In this document: positions 1-9,344 of the stretch, in pieces
How the letters are laid out: each line of letters begins with the position of its first letter
Numbering within the stretch: the stretch's first letter is position 1
DNA from: Glaciecola sp. UBA983
GTDB taxonomy: Bacteria > Pseudomonadota > Gammaproteobacteria > Enterobacterales > Alteromonadaceae
Direction: 5' to 3'
Assembly: GCA_002292215.1 (NCBI GenBank)
Contig: DBBN01000074.1
Span: 12,432-76,431 of the forward strand
Length of the DNA stretch: 64,000 nucleotides
Position numbers and translations under genes: made by a program
Notes under the pieces: model-generated
What the model was told of the DNA's origin: nothing
What the model saw: the letters and a program-made list of their open reading frames with translations, nothing else
The model's database searches: none

Positions 1-273
1 ATCTGCTGCATATTCATCAGCTAGCGCTTTGTGATTATATATTTCGCCATTGACCGCTAGGGCTTGTTTGCCATTACTGGAGATGAGTGGCTGAGCGCCG
101 GTATCGACGTCTACAATAGCGAGACGTTCGTGGCATAAAATTGCTTTATCATTATTCCAAATCCCAGACCAGTCTGGGCCGCGATGACGAAGTAATTTGG
201 AAAGCTCTAGGGCTTGCGTGCGTAATTCTGCAACATCTGATTTGATGTCCAGGATCCCGAAAATACCACACAT
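1..273 (-). CDS. asnB: Asparagine synthetase B, N-terminal fragment (runs off the window)
   Basis: Partial gene: the first 91 codons are here and the rest lies left of base 1. The product begins MCGIFGILDI, so the N-terminal Cys2 nucleophile of a class II glutamine amidotransferase is exposed after Met removal. LLRHRGPDWSG, HERLAIVD and VNGEIYNH are the usual glutaminase-domain motifs of AsnB. The family makes asparagine from aspartate, glutamine and ATP in the cytoplasm. A purine-rich GAGAGAACC lies about 8 bases before the ATG and supports this start. The synthetase domain cannot be seen, so another class II amidotransferase of the asnB type (for example a surface-polysaccharide paralogue) is not excluded. 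Confidence 0.88.
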   Translation of the reverse strand, partial: MCGIFGILDIKSDVAELRTQALELSKLLRHRGPDWSGIWNNDKAILCHERLAIVDVDTGAQPLISSNGKQALAVNGEIYNHKALADEYAAD

Positions 274-549
274 ATAATTGGTTCTCTCTGTTGACTAGTT
301 TTAAATGGCTTACACTGTCTGTCGTTTCTCTGAATTTAAAATAAAAAGAGAGAGGGAGGTGCATTTAGGTGTGCGAAATATGTTGGTTTTATTTTTTAAT
401 TCGCTACGGGACTAACTGTGCCATTTTACATGGAAATTGCAAGCATAAATGAGTCTAAGATATAAAAAAGCACCGGAAAATCTTCATTACCGATGCTTTT
501 TTTAAATCAAGCATGCCAAATATTCATTTTTGGTGATAAAAACAGCACA
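274..549. other. Intergenic region upstream of asnB
   Basis: About 276 bases without a credible gene. It holds the asnB leader on its left side and the terminator of the M28 peptidase gene (463-503). A 70-codon minus-strand open frame here is only an alternative frame across asnB and its leader. No clear -35/-10 pair was recognised. Confidence 0.6.
463..503 (-). terminator. Intrinsic terminator of the M28 peptidase gene
   Basis: Arms at 464-476 and 490-503 pair over about 12 positions with one internal mismatch (AAAAAAGCA.CGG against CCG.TGCTTTTTT). They enclose a 13-base loop. A-tract and T-tract lie on opposite sides, so it could work in both directions, but it sits 47 bases past the stop of the minus-strand peptidase gene. 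Confidence 0.8.
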
Positions 550-2223
550 TTATGGCTGACGTTGGAACTCGCTAGTCGCAGACCATTGTGGCCATTTATC
601 TCCATTAGCGACTTGATAACCGACATCAAATAATAAGCGTGCGTCTTGTTCAATGCCTAAAAAATCAAAACTATCTCGATACTGATCACAGACTTGATGG
701 TAACAACCTCGGACGATCACGTTAATTCTTTTACGATATGCAGCCGTTGCTTCATCAAAGGGAATATTTCCACCATCAGCATATAACGCAGGTACACCTT
801 GCTTGGCGAAACTAAAATGGTCTGAACGATAATAATATCCCGCCTCAGGGCTACCTTCTTGGGCTAATACGCGTTCTTGTTTGTCTGCTGCAATTTTCAG
901 ATTTGCTTCCAGATCGGATTTACCCATGCCAACGACCGCGATGTCTTTGGTTTTACCAAGCACGTTCAGTGCATCCATATTAATGTTTGCAACGGTTTTA
1001 TTCAGTGGAATGATAGGGTTGTTAGCATAGTACTTAGAACCAAGTAAGCCTTGTTCCTCTGCTGTAACAATCAAAAAGCTCACTGAACGTTTCGGTGCCG
1101 GTGTGGATTGTGCAAATGCTCTGGCCATTTCTAATGCCGCAGCTGTTCCGGTCGCATTATCATGAAAACCATTATAGATTTGATCACCGTCAAGAGATTC
1201 GTCTTTACCTAAGTGATCCCAGTGAGCTGTGAAAATGACATGTTCGTCAGGTAATTCAGAGCCTTTCACTGTCGCCAGTACATTGTAGCTTTTGGACTTT
1301 TCAAACTCGTTGTTAACGGTAGTTGAAGCGGTAATCCCCATCGCAGTATGATAAGGTCCTTGCAGTGCTTTAGCTTTTTCGGTTGCAAAATCTCTACCGG
1401 CAGAGGCAAAGACCTGTTGCGCCGCTTCTAATGTTAACCAGCCCTCTACAGCAACGCGCGATGCACCTTGGTCATCTGAAACTAAGCCGTATTGGGGACC
1501 CGACCAGCTATTCGCAACAACTGACCAGCCATAAGATGCTGGGGCGGTTTCATGCACAATTAATGCTGCTGCTGCACCTTGGCGACTGGCTTCTTCATAT
1601 TTATAACTCCAACGGCCATAATACGTCATGGTTGAACCTTGGAATTTGCCACTATCTGGATTTTCAAAACCCGGATCGTTAACTAAGATCACGACGGTTT
1701 TACCTGCCACATCCAGTCCGGCGTAATCATTCCAGTCATATTCAGGTGCATTTACGCCATAGCCAACAAACACCAGCTCTGAATCCGTGAGATCAATTTG
1801 CGCTTGTTCACGTTTAGAGCTTACGACCATATCGGTTTTGTAGTCAAAGGTATGCTCAGCTATTTGTAATTGTGCATCTGGTGATGCGGTGATCTGCATT
1901 AACGCCACTTCTTGTAAGTAACTATCACCATTGCCTGGTTCCACACCAAATTTTTTTAAGTTGTTAATGATGTAATCGAGTGTCTTTTTCTCACCGATGG
2001 TTGTCGGTAAACGTCCTTCAAATTCATCTGATGCGAGTATTTTTGCATGCTGTTTAATCACATCGCCATTTAGGCTAGCATACATTTCGGCAAAATTATC
2101 AGCAGCTACCGGAGTGTTTTTAGTCGCAGCTGTGGTCACTGTCTGCTGTGTCGGTTGGACGCAGCCGAGTAGAGTAAATGCAGCACATGCTGCTAGGCTT
2201 CCAGCCCAATATTTTTTATTCAT
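550..2223 (-). CDS. M28-family zinc aminopeptidase lipoprotein with PA domain
   Basis: 557 residues. The N-terminus MNKKYWAGSLAACAAF followed by LLGC is a lipoprotein signal with lipobox, so the product is probably anchored in the envelope. A protease-associated region (roughly residues 150-270) precedes the M28 peptidase domain. Candidate di-zinc ligands are all visible in order: TAHWDHLG, GFHDNATGTA, VTAEEQGLLG, NINMDALN and YYRSDHFSFA. The family removes N-terminal residues from peptides. The start at 2223 is chosen over one 11 codons upstream because it gives a clean lipoprotein signal and has AAGAGT about 8 bases ahead. The gene stands alone, divergent from the DUF3025 gene, and ends in its own terminator. 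The exact peptide specificity is unknown. Confidence 0.9.
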   Translation of the reverse strand: MNKKYWAGSLAACAAFTLLGCVQPTQQTVTTAATKNTPVAADNFAEMYASLNGDVIKQHAKILASDEFEGRLPTTIGEKKTLDYIINNLKKFGVEPGNGDSYLQEVALMQITASPDAQLQIAEHTFDYKTDMVVSSKREQAQIDLTDSELVFVGYGVNAPEYDWNDYAGLDVAGKTVVILVNDPGFENPDSGKFQGSTMTYYGRWSYKYEEASRQGAAAALIVHETAPASYGWSVVANSWSGPQYGLVSDDQGASRVAVEGWLTLEAAQQVFASAGRDFATEKAKALQGPYHTAMGITASTTVNNEFEKSKSYNVLATVKGSELPDEHVIFTAHWDHLGKDESLDGDQIYNGFHDNATGTAAALEMARAFAQSTPAPKRSVSFLIVTAEEQGLLGSKYYANNPIIPLNKTVANINMDALNVLGKTKDIAVVGMGKSDLEANLKIAADKQERVLAQEGSPEAGYYYRSDHFSFAKQGVPALYADGGNIPFDEATAAYRKRINVIVRGCYHQVCDQYRDSFDFLGIEQDARLLFDVGYQVANGDKWPQWSATSEFQRQP

Positions 2224-2297
2224 GTTATGACTCTTATTGTTGTAAAATACGATCATAGTATAAGCAAACCATAAATAGATGCAACGACCCCTTAATT

Positions 2298-3095
2298 ATG
2301 TCTTTAGATTCATTATCACAACTGTACTCATACCGTCATCACCCTGTCTTTACTTCGTTATTTAGCGTCGTGCCGTTTAACGAATTATCGTCATGGCCAA
2401 CAGCTGATGATTTAAATGAATTGGCGCCAGGTCCTATGCGCTTTATTACTGATCCTGAGACCACAAGTGAAGCAGGAATGTTACTTGAAACATTAGGTTA
2501 TGAAGGGTTTATTCATCAAACTCAGTCGATTCCGACTCGACGTAATTGGCATGATGCGTTTAATGCCGCCATTTGGCATCAATTTCCGCGCACTAAGCAA
2601 CGCTTAAATCAATTGCATATTGCCTATATCGCCAAACATGGCGCACTGCCAAGAGGAAAGGTCCGAGATCACATTACGCATTTTGATGAATGTGGTGTCA
2701 TTATTGCGCATACCGCCAATAGTCCGGTTCCGCAGCAATTACTGCAACATCAATGGCAATCGGCATTAGTGGAAAATAAACAGCAGTGGGGACATCAAGT
2801 TGATGCATTTGTATTTGGGCATGCTAATTTGGAAATGCTGCTTAATCCGCATATTGGGTTAACCGGTAAATGGGTAGGTATTGAAGTGCAAGATGGTTTT
2901 TTTGTACAACGACCAAGTTTGCAAGTCGCATTACTTGATGCATTGTTAGCGCGACGTGTTGATGACGCTTTTTTTGCGAACAAATTACCGCCCATACCTT
3001 TTTTAGGGATCCCCGGCTGGTGGGGCAAGCAAGATGCAGGTTTTTATGCCAATACTGAATATTTTAGACCTAAGCGTATAAATAAGAATAAGTAA
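2298..3095 (+). CDS. DUF3025 domain-containing protein
   Basis: 265 residues with no signal peptide or membrane segment, so probably cytoplasmic. The pattern SIPTRRNWHDAFNAAIWHQF followed by a FDECGVII segment is what I recognise as the DUF3025 family, found mainly in gamma- and betaproteobacteria and without a known function. A second conserved-looking stretch, FVFGHANLEMLLNPHIGLTG, lies near residue 175. The gene is divergent from the M28 peptidase gene with only 74 bases between starts, so the two promoters must be close together. No strong Shine-Dalgarno is visible before the ATG. It is not in an operon. Confidence 0.8.
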   Translation: MSLDSLSQLYSYRHHPVFTSLFSVVPFNELSSWPTADDLNELAPGPMRFITDPETTSEAGMLLETLGYEGFIHQTQSIPTRRNWHDAFNAAIWHQFPRTKQRLNQLHIAYIAKHGALPRGKVRDHITHFDECGVIIAHTANSPVPQQLLQHQWQSALVENKQQWGHQVDAFVFGHANLEMLLNPHIGLTGKWVGIEVQDGFFVQRPSLQVALLDALLARRVDDAFFANKLPPIPFLGIPGWWGKQDAGFYANTEYFRPKRINKNK

Positions 3096-3133
3096 ATGGT
3101 GTGTGATAAAACAACGTCGTCCTAAAATGATTA

Positions 3134-3163
3134 AGACTCAGCGCAATTAGGTTGGCTGAGTCT
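3134..3163. terminator. Convergent hairpin between DUF3025 and YIP1 genes
   Basis: A perfect 9-bp stem (AGACTCAGC at 3134-3142, GCTGAGTCT at 3155-3163) with a 12-base loop sits between two convergent stops. T-tracts are poor on both sides, so it is a plausible but weak intrinsic terminator. Confidence 0.5.
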
Positions 3164-3181
3164 ACATTTCATTACCTATGA

Positions 3182-3901
3182 TTAACCAATAACAATCACG
3201 ATAGCCCAAATGCTGTAGATAATAATCGTCGGTAGTGCCGACAATAATACGCTTTTGTTCCACGCAAAATTAGTCCATGACCCTATTGCAGCAGCGCCAA
3301 TATAGATAGATAAAAGTGATTCTAATCTAAAGGCATTGGCTAAGCCAAACCATGTTGATGAGATATCTAAACCAAAAATATGTGCCAGAGAAGTTGATGA
3401 AACGATACTGAGTGGCATTTGGTTGGTTCCATCATTACTTAATAAAATCATGACAATGGAAATCAAAGAGCCAATCACTACCGGCATGCCCATCCACCAA
3501 GTAGCGCCATACCAATCGGTAAAGCCATTGAGGTTTTCTTCATCTGATTTGGTAACAAGATTAAAATACACAGCAATGATTGCGTTAATAATAGTTAAAC
3601 CGACTAGGCCACCTAACGCTCCCCACGTACCCATTGATTCAACGGGAATAAGATCGCGCATCCCGTCTAATTCGGCTGGGCTAAGGTCGGCAAAGTCAGG
3701 TGAGTTTGCTAATAAATGTTCAACATACCAGACAGGATCAACCGTAGTAAAATATAAATAGTTTGGTAAGATTGCCATCACAACCACAATTACAAACGGT
3801 AGCCAAGACCAATTGTTATGCTGTTTTAGTGCCTCAAACACACTACCTGGTCGAAAAAATACGTCATTACACGCTTGTAATGGATTCGTCACTGTACTCA
3901 T
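3182..3901 (-). CDS. YIP1-family inner membrane protein
   Basis: 239 residues, strongly hydrophobic after a short cytoplasmic N-terminus. About five membrane segments can be read: around residues 32-52, 97-118, 135-155, 195-210 and 218-238. The beginning, NPLQACNDVFFRPGSVFEAL, is typical of bacterial YIP1-domain proteins. These are widespread and of unclear role, perhaps in membrane organisation. The gene faces the DUF3025 gene and is divergent from natAB. It starts with ATG at 3901 with AAAGGAAAACGC just upstream as a ribosome site. I cannot assign a specific function. Confidence 0.75.
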   Translation of the reverse strand: MSTVTNPLQACNDVFFRPGSVFEALKQHNNWSWLPFVIVVVMAILPNYLYFTTVDPVWYVEHLLANSPDFADLSPAELDGMRDLIPVESMGTWGALGGLVGLTIINAIIAVYFNLVTKSDEENLNGFTDWYGATWWMGMPVVIGSLISIVMILLSNDGTNQMPLSIVSSTSLAHIFGLDISSTWFGLANAFRLESLLSIYIGAAAIGSWTNFAWNKSVLLSALPTIIIYSIWAIVIVIG

Positions 3902-4129
3902 GCGTTTTCCTTTATCGTTATTTTAATTCCTAATTAGTGGCTATAGTATTTGATAAAAAGGGCAGTTGCACAAACAAATTGTGTATAAATGTGTCAAATC
4001 TGATCTTTAGTACAGGTTCAATACACCTTTTAATAATTAAATGGTGTAAAAGTAGGTGCATCTTGCTGATATTTGGCTATTATGAGTAGTGCTTATAATT
4101 CAATGGAATAATTATCAAGGAAGTCATGC
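3902..4129. other. Divergent intergenic region, YIP1 / natAB
   Basis: 228 bases without a gene. It contains the near-perfect palindrome at 4022-4048 and a TATAAT at 4094-4099, about 31 bases before the natA ATG; TTGGCT lies 15 bases upstream of that hexamer. No other structure was found. Confidence 0.55.
4022..4048. promoter_or_regulatory. Near-perfect 27-bp palindrome, candidate operator for natAB
   Basis: Half-sites TACACC and GGTGTA flank an AT-rich centre. Twelve of the 13 base pairs around a single central base match. It lies 82 bases before natA and upstream of the likely -10. The symmetry suggests a dimeric regulator, but I do not recognise the motif. Confidence 0.4.
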
Positions 4130-4906
4130 ATGATTGAAATCAAGCAATTAGCCAAGAAATTCAAGGTTGAGAATCCTAAAAAACTCTCCGAACAAGAGAA
4201 AAAAGACCCTAGATTAAAAGGGCGTTTTTTCCATTCAGTACAAAACGTCAATTTTATTTGCGATACGGGTCAAGTACTTGGTTTACTCGGTCCTAATGGA
4301 GCCGGTAAAACAACCACACTACGAATGTTATCTAGTGCGTTAAAACCCGATTCGGGTTCAATTTTAATTGATGGGCTGGATGTGTTGGCTAATCCTATTG
4401 TTGCTCGCCAAAAAATTGGATTTTTATCCGGTTCAACCGGATTGTATGGCCGTTTGTCCGGACGCGAAAACATTGAATATTTTGGCAAGTTACACGGCAT
4501 GTCCAAATCCGCAATTCATCAAAAAATTGAAGAATTAGCACAATTACTCGATTTATATTCTTTTTTAGATCGTCGCTGCGAAAACTATTCTACGGGCATG
4601 AAACAACGCGTTTCTATTGCCCGAGCCGTTGTACATTCACCCAAAGTAGTGGTGCTCGATGAGCCGACTACTGGCTTGGATATAATGGCAACACAAACGG
4701 TGCTTGAATTTATTCGCACGCTCAAAAAGCAACAAATCCCGGTTATTTTTTCTACTCATCATCTCGATGAAGTAAATGAATTATGCGATACAGTGACTGT
4801 CATTGATGAAGGTAAAACCAAGTATAATGGCGATCTGCATTCATTTAGAGCGCTATCGAATGGTTCGTTGCACAATTCATTTATGACCAGTATTGAAAAA
4901 GGATAA
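4130..4906 (+). CDS. natA: ABC transporter ATPase, NatA-type
   Basis: 258 residues. Walker [11 protein letters not shown] is at about residues 54-63, the signature [14 protein letters not shown] at about 160, and Walker B with [12 protein letters not shown] follows. A final [14 protein letters not shown] contains the switch histidine. The protein supplies ATP hydrolysis for the membrane partner encoded 6 bases downstream. The basic insertion at residues 15-30 ([18 protein letters not shown]) between the first strand and Walker A is seen in NatA-like proteins. B. subtilis NatAB exports sodium; whether this pair does so is inference from similarity alone. The start has AAGGAAG 8 bases upstream. 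Confidence 0.85.
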   Translation: MIEIKQLAKKFKVENPKKLSEQEKKDPRLKGRFFHSVQNVNFICDTGQVLGLLGPNGAGKTTTLRMLSSALKPDSGSILIDGLDVLANPIVARQKIGFLSGSTGLYGRLSGRENIEYFGKLHGMSKSAIHQKIEELAQLLDLYSFLDRRCENYSTGMKQRVSIARAVVHSPKVVVLDEPTTGLDIMATQTVLEFIRTLKKQQIPVIFSTHHLDEVNELCDTVTVIDEGKTKYNGDLHSFRALSNGSLHNSFMTSIEKG

Positions 4907-4912
4907 CGACCT

Positions 4913-6118
4913 ATGTGGTTAGTGTTTCAAAAAGAAATCAAAGAATTATTACGTGATCGTAAAACCTTGTTTTTTATGGTGGCGTTACCGTTATTATTGT
5001 TTCCGTTAATTTTTGGCGGGGTGGCGTATTTTTCAGGTAAAGCAATAGAAAAAGCCCAGACACGGGTGTTGACTTATGCCGTAATTGGCGATGAATATGC
5101 ACCGACATTGAGTGCTAAGATCACCGCGCAAGATGGCTTAAAACGCTATGTGACGAAAATTCAATCTGATAACGTGTCAGCAATAACTAATTTAGTGAAA
5201 TCAGAGAAGGTCGATTTTGTTCTAGTGATCCCAAATACCTTTAACGATGATATCTTGAAAATTGGACAAAATAAACTGACCTTATATCTCAACGATGCTG
5301 GTCTCAATATGGTACAACGACGCTTAAATAAAATTATTGATAATTTAGCTGAATCTAATCGAGATAAAGCCTTTATTTCGCTTGGTATTGCTGAAGAAAT
5401 CCAGCAAGGTCTTCTGGAGCCGATTGTGATTGATAAAATATCAACTGCAGATAAACGCGAAGATCTTGGCGAAAAAATCGGTGGGTTAATTCCTTACATG
5501 ATTTTTATTTTATGTTTGCAAGGCGCGATGTTACCGGCAACAGATATTGGCGCTGGAGAAAAAGAGCGCGGCACCCTAGAGACCTTATTAATCTCTCCAA
5601 TTTCTCGCAATCAGTTAGTACTGGGTAAATTTTTCACGATCGCGTTTGCAGGAGTCACATCGGCAATGGTGACCGTTGGTAGCTTATTTGTGTGGGGAGT
5701 CTTGCTCTCACAAGGCATGGCAATTGAGTTGATTACAGAGTTTATGGGGGCGATTAGCGTGTTAGATTTTGTGTTGATGTTTGCGATGTTGATCCCCGTC
5801 GTCGCTATTTTCTCCGCAGTATTACTCAGTATGTCGATTTATGCTAAAAGCTTTAAAGAAGCCCAAGGCTATATGACACCATTGGTATTTATTGTGATTA
5901 TTCCTGTTATTTTAGCGATGCTACCAGGGATCAAGCTAGAAGGGATCTATGCATGGGTACCGTTAATGAATGTCGCATTAGCGATTAAAGAATTGATTAA
6001 AGGCACTATGGATTATATGGCATTAATTCCTATCTTTTTATCGACCACAGCGATTGCAGGTTTGTTATTAACATTTTGTATTTACTGGTTTAACCGTGAG
6101 AAAGTGCTGTTCAGGTAA
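4913..6118 (+). CDS. natB: ABC-2 type transporter permease, NatB-type
   Basis: 401 residues. The first membrane segment is at residues 19-36, followed by a large extracytoplasmic domain to about residue 190. Five further membrane segments fill the C-terminal half. GAGEKERGTLETLLISPISR, just after the second segment, is the hallmark cytoplasmic loop of ABC-2 exporters. It follows natA by 6 bases, so the two form one transcription unit and one export complex. The substrate is not evident; sodium or an amphipathic drug are the usual suggestions for this family. The gene ends convergent to the SLC13 permease gene, 45 bases away. Confidence 0.85.
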   Translation: MWLVFQKEIKELLRDRKTLFFMVALPLLLFPLIFGGVAYFSGKAIEKAQTRVLTYAVIGDEYAPTLSAKITAQDGLKRYVTKIQSDNVSAITNLVKSEKVDFVLVIPNTFNDDILKIGQNKLTLYLNDAGLNMVQRRLNKIIDNLAESNRDKAFISLGIAEEIQQGLLEPIVIDKISTADKREDLGEKIGGLIPYMIFILCLQGAMLPATDIGAGEKERGTLETLLISPISRNQLVLGKFFTIAFAGVTSAMVTVGSLFVWGVLLSQGMAIELITEFMGAISVLDFVLMFAMLIPVVAIFSAVLLSMSIYAKSFKEAQGYMTPLVFIVIIPVILAMLPGIKLEGIYAWVPLMNVALAIKELIKGTMDYMALIPIFLSTTAIAGLLLTFCIYWFNREKVLFR

Positions 6119-6163
6119 GTGCCAAGAAACGGAGCGTAAAGCATAAACCGATAAGGCAAACTT

Positions 6164-7894
6164 TTACAAATAAACCCAATTCAACATGCCTATCACGATG
6201 GTGGAATACACGATTGAGATAGGCAATCCCATCTTCACAAAATGCTTATATTGATAATCACCTGCATTATGCACCAATAAATTCGTTTGATAGCCGTAAG
6301 GACTAATGAAGCTTGCGCTGGCTGCAAAAGCAACTGCTAACGCAAATGGCATCACTGGTAATCCCATGGTTTGTATTAATGCCCATGCGAACGGAAACAT
6401 CAAGGCTGCAGCCGCGTTATTGGTAACAAACTCGGTAAGGAGTAAAGTGCAAACATAAATGGCGATTAAGGCCATTAGAGGAGAGGTATGCACCAACGTG
6501 CTACTTAACTCATCCGTCAATAAGGCAATCACTCCCGTGTTGACTAACCCAGATGATAAACTCAATGCACCCACGATAACGAGCAACAGATTAAGAGGAA
6601 GGTTACGTTTGACTTCAGCGTAAGAAGTCACATCGAGCATCACTAACAACGCTAAGAAAAACAATAAGCCAATAATTAACGGAACGATATTCGCTGCAGC
6701 TAAGGTGACAACTGTTAAAAAGCCCCCAATGGTGAACCAGTCTTGTTTGGTGGATAATTTGCGCGAAATCTTTTGTTCCGACACAATAAAGAAATGTTTG
6801 GCTATATTATTGCGCTGCTGAAAATCTTTGCCTGTGGCTAGGATTAAAAAATCACCGGATTGTAGGGTAATTTCACCGAGCTTTCCCGATAAGGTTTCAC
6901 CATCACGTTTAATTGCAACCACTGCCGCATCAAATAATGCGCGAAAGCCAACTTTTTTCAATGTCTTGCCAATGATAGATGAACGATTAGAAATAACGAC
7001 TTCGGTTAACTCTTCGCGCATTAAACCGTTGTATTCAGCAAATAAACACAACCCTTTAATATGTGATAACGCTTCTACTTTTTGTACGTTACCACTAAAG
7101 AGCAGTTTGTCCCCGGCATAAATCACTTCATCAGGCGCAACGGGAGAGATGATTTGGTCATTGCGTACGATTTCAGCCAAGAACAGCTCTGGCAGATTAC
7201 GCAGGTGGTTTTGTTCAACGGTATTGCCTATCAACTCCGATTCAGGGGCGACTTCGGCTTCGAGTAAATAGCCACTGTCAGCTCGTTGGCCAGGGGTAAT
7301 AGTGGGCAACCAGTCTTTGAGTAAAAACAACACTCCACCACACACCAAGCCGGCGGTTAAACCAAACATTGTAAAGTCAAAAAATGCAAAACCTGGATGA
7401 CCTTGCTCAATTAAAAAACTATCTACAATCAGGTTAGTTGATGTACCAATTAGCGTGACAGTGCCACCTAATATCGCAGCATAGGAGAGGGGGATTAATA
7501 ACTTAGATGCAGCATGATGTTGGTTTTGCTTCACTGAGCCAATAAGGCTGGCAACAATCGCGGTATTATTTAATAGCGCTGAGGCAAAAAAAGAAATACC
7601 AAATAAACGTAAAAACGATTGAGTGTAATTTTGCGTAATGAGTTTGCGGGCAATGCGCTTGAGTAAGGCTGTTTTGTCAATCGCATGACTGATAATTAAC
7701 AGCAATAATAAGGTGATAAGGCCTTGGTTAGTCGCATTATCTAAGACGGTGTCAATATCCACCGCCCCACATAATAACAATGCCAAGGTTGTTAAACTAA
7801 AGATAAACGATGGCCGTTTATGGCTGACAATTAGCGCACCAATTGTTAGCAAAAACACACCTACTACAACAAATTGTAATACATCTGGACTCAA
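6164..7894 (-). CDS. SLC13-family anion permease with two TrkA-C domains (probable sulfate uptake)
   Basis: 576 residues. Membrane segments at the N-terminus (to about residue 195) and in the C-terminal 200 residues surround a central soluble part. That part contains two TrkA-C-like modules, one ending near VIYAGDKLLFSG and one near ITLQSGDFLILATG. LLTEFVTNNAAAALMFPFAW is the SLC13/DASS signature region. It is the last gene of the cys operon, 31 bases after cysN, which argues for sulfate as substrate. Related SLC13/TrkA-C proteins do transport sulfate in algae and cyanobacteria. No CysTWA-type sulfate ABC genes are in this window. Substrate assignment is contextual. Confidence 0.85.
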   Translation of the reverse strand: MSPDVLQFVVVGVFLLTIGALIVSHKRPSFIFSLTTLALLLCGAVDIDTVLDNATNQGLITLLLLLIISHAIDKTALLKRIARKLITQNYTQSFLRLFGISFFASALLNNTAIVASLIGSVKQNQHHAASKLLIPLSYAAILGGTVTLIGTSTNLIVDSFLIEQGHPGFAFFDFTMFGLTAGLVCGGVLFLLKDWLPTITPGQRADSGYLLEAEVAPESELIGNTVEQNHLRNLPELFLAEIVRNDQIISPVAPDEVIYAGDKLLFSGNVQKVEALSHIKGLCLFAEYNGLMREELTEVVISNRSSIIGKTLKKVGFRALFDAAVVAIKRDGETLSGKLGEITLQSGDFLILATGKDFQQRNNIAKHFFIVSEQKISRKLSTKQDWFTIGGFLTVVTLAAANIVPLIIGLLFFLALLVMLDVTSYAEVKRNLPLNLLLVIVGALSLSSGLVNTGVIALLTDELSSTLVHTSPLMALIAIYVCTLLLTEFVTNNAAAALMFPFAWALIQTMGLPVMPFALAVAFAASASFISPYGYQTNLLVHNAGDYQYKHFVKMGLPISIVYSTIVIGMLNWVYL

Positions 7895-7925
7895 AATGTT
7901 TCCACCGTTTACTGATGTTACTCGT

Positions 7926-9341
7926 TTACTTTAATTGCGTAATATCGGCGGCACCCCAATGTGGGAAATGCTTACGAACTAGCGTATTAAACTCGACTTC
8001 AAACTCAGAGTAGGCATGTTGCTGGGCACGGCCCTCGGCTTGTAAATCGATAATCATTCCCGCACCAACTGTTGCATTAGTTAGTCGGTCAATCATGATA
8101 AAGGCGCCGGTTTGACGATTACGAGTATAAGCATCACAGGCAACAGATTGAGTCAGTTTAATTCCAACTTTTGCGATTTCATTCAGTTGCATGTGCACCG
8201 CGTCTTTTTGCTCAAGCGTGTTTACATCAATTAAATAATCAATGTTACTGACACCACCAGCAACGGTTTGCGCTGCAAACTTAAAGTTGTATTGCTTGTT
8301 TGGAATCAATGCTGCTTCATCCATCCATACTAAATGCGAACTAAATTGCGCGCCTTGTAGCGGCAGATTATCCGATTTAACAATCATATCGCCACGAGAA
8401 ATATCAATTTCATCTTCGAGGGTGATGGTAATTGCAGATTGTGGGCCCGCTCGTTCTAATTCGCCTTCAAACGTGACAATTGATTTTATCTTAGACGTTT
8501 TACCAGACGGTAATGTGGTAACCGCATCACCTACACTGATTTCGCCTGACACAACAGTTCCCGAAAATCCACGAAAATTGAGGTTAGGACGGTTAACATA
8601 TTGTACCGGGAAGCGAAAGTCATTGCGGTTTAAGGTTCGTTTAACCTCAATGTTTTCTAACAATGACATCAAAGTCGGACCTGTGTACCAAGGTGTTTGG
8701 CTCGATAAATTGACTACGTTGTCACCTTCAAGCGCCGACAACGGAATAAATTGGATATCATCAATATTTAGCTGCTGGGCAAATTCTGCATATTGCGCTT
8801 TAATATTGGCATAGACCGCTTCTGAGTATTCCATCAAATCCATTTTGTTGACCGCTACGATGACGTGTTTGATACCGAGTAACGAAGCCAAGAACGAATG
8901 ACGTTTAGTTTGGGTTTTGACGCCTTCACGGGCATCCACCAAAATGATTGCTAAGTCACAGGTAGACGCGCCAGTTACCATGTTGCGGGTGTACTGTTCG
9001 TGTCCAGGGGTATCAGCGATGATAAATTTACGCTTGTCCGTCGAGAAATAACGATAGGCCACATCGATTGTGATCCCTTGTTCACGTTCAGATTGCAAGC
9101 CATCAACTAATAGCGCTAAATCTACTTTTTCACCGGTCGTACCGCTTTTCTTACTGTCTTTAGTAATCGCAGCTAATTGGTCTTCATAAATCATTTTTGA
9201 ATCATGCAATAAGCGACCGATTAAGGTACTTTTACCATCATCAACACTGCCGCACGTTAAAAAGCGCAACATATCTTTGTTTTCATGCTGGGCTAAATAA
9301 CCCAGAATATCATTTTCGAGTAACGTATTTTTATGTTCCAT
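7926..9341 (-). CDS. cysN: Sulfate adenylyltransferase, GTPase subunit CysN
   Basis: 471 residues, the normal CysN length without a fused APS kinase. The GTPase motifs are intact: G1 [17 protein letters not shown] near residue 31, G3 [13 protein letters not shown] near 112 and G4 VNKMD near 166. EF-Tu-like beta-barrel domains follow. With CysD it couples GTP hydrolysis to formation of adenosine 5'-phosphosulfate from sulfate and ATP in the cytoplasm. It starts 3 bases after the cysQ stop. Unlike the common cysDN arrangement, cysC and cysQ are inserted between cysD and cysN. Confidence 0.97.
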   Translation of the reverse strand: MEHKNTLLENDILGYLAQHENKDMLRFLTCGSVDDGKSTLIGRLLHDSKMIYEDQLAAITKDSKKSGTTGEKVDLALLVDGLQSEREQGITIDVAYRYFSTDKRKFIIADTPGHEQYTRNMVTGASTCDLAIILVDAREGVKTQTKRHSFLASLLGIKHVIVAVNKMDLMEYSEAVYANIKAQYAEFAQQLNIDDIQFIPLSALEGDNVVNLSSQTPWYTGPTLMSLLENIEVKRTLNRNDFRFPVQYVNRPNLNFRGFSGTVVSGEISVGDAVTTLPSGKTSKIKSIVTFEGELERAGPQSAITITLEDEIDISRGDMIVKSDNLPLQGAQFSSHLVWMDEAALIPNKQYNFKFAAQTVAGGVSNIDYLIDVNTLEQKDAVHMQLNEIAKVGIKLTQSVACDAYTRNRQTGAFIMIDRLTNATVGAGMIIDLQAEGRAQQHAYSEFEVEFNTLVRKHFPHWGAADITQLK

Positions 9342-9344
9342 GGA

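Noticed and set aside
152-364. 70-codon minus-strand open frame at the left edge
   Set aside because: It overlaps the real asnB start in another frame and runs through its leader.
8242-8814. 190-codon plus-strand open frame opposite cysN
   Set aside because: It lies entirely antisense to a conserved GTPase gene and shows no recognisable domain or ribosome site.
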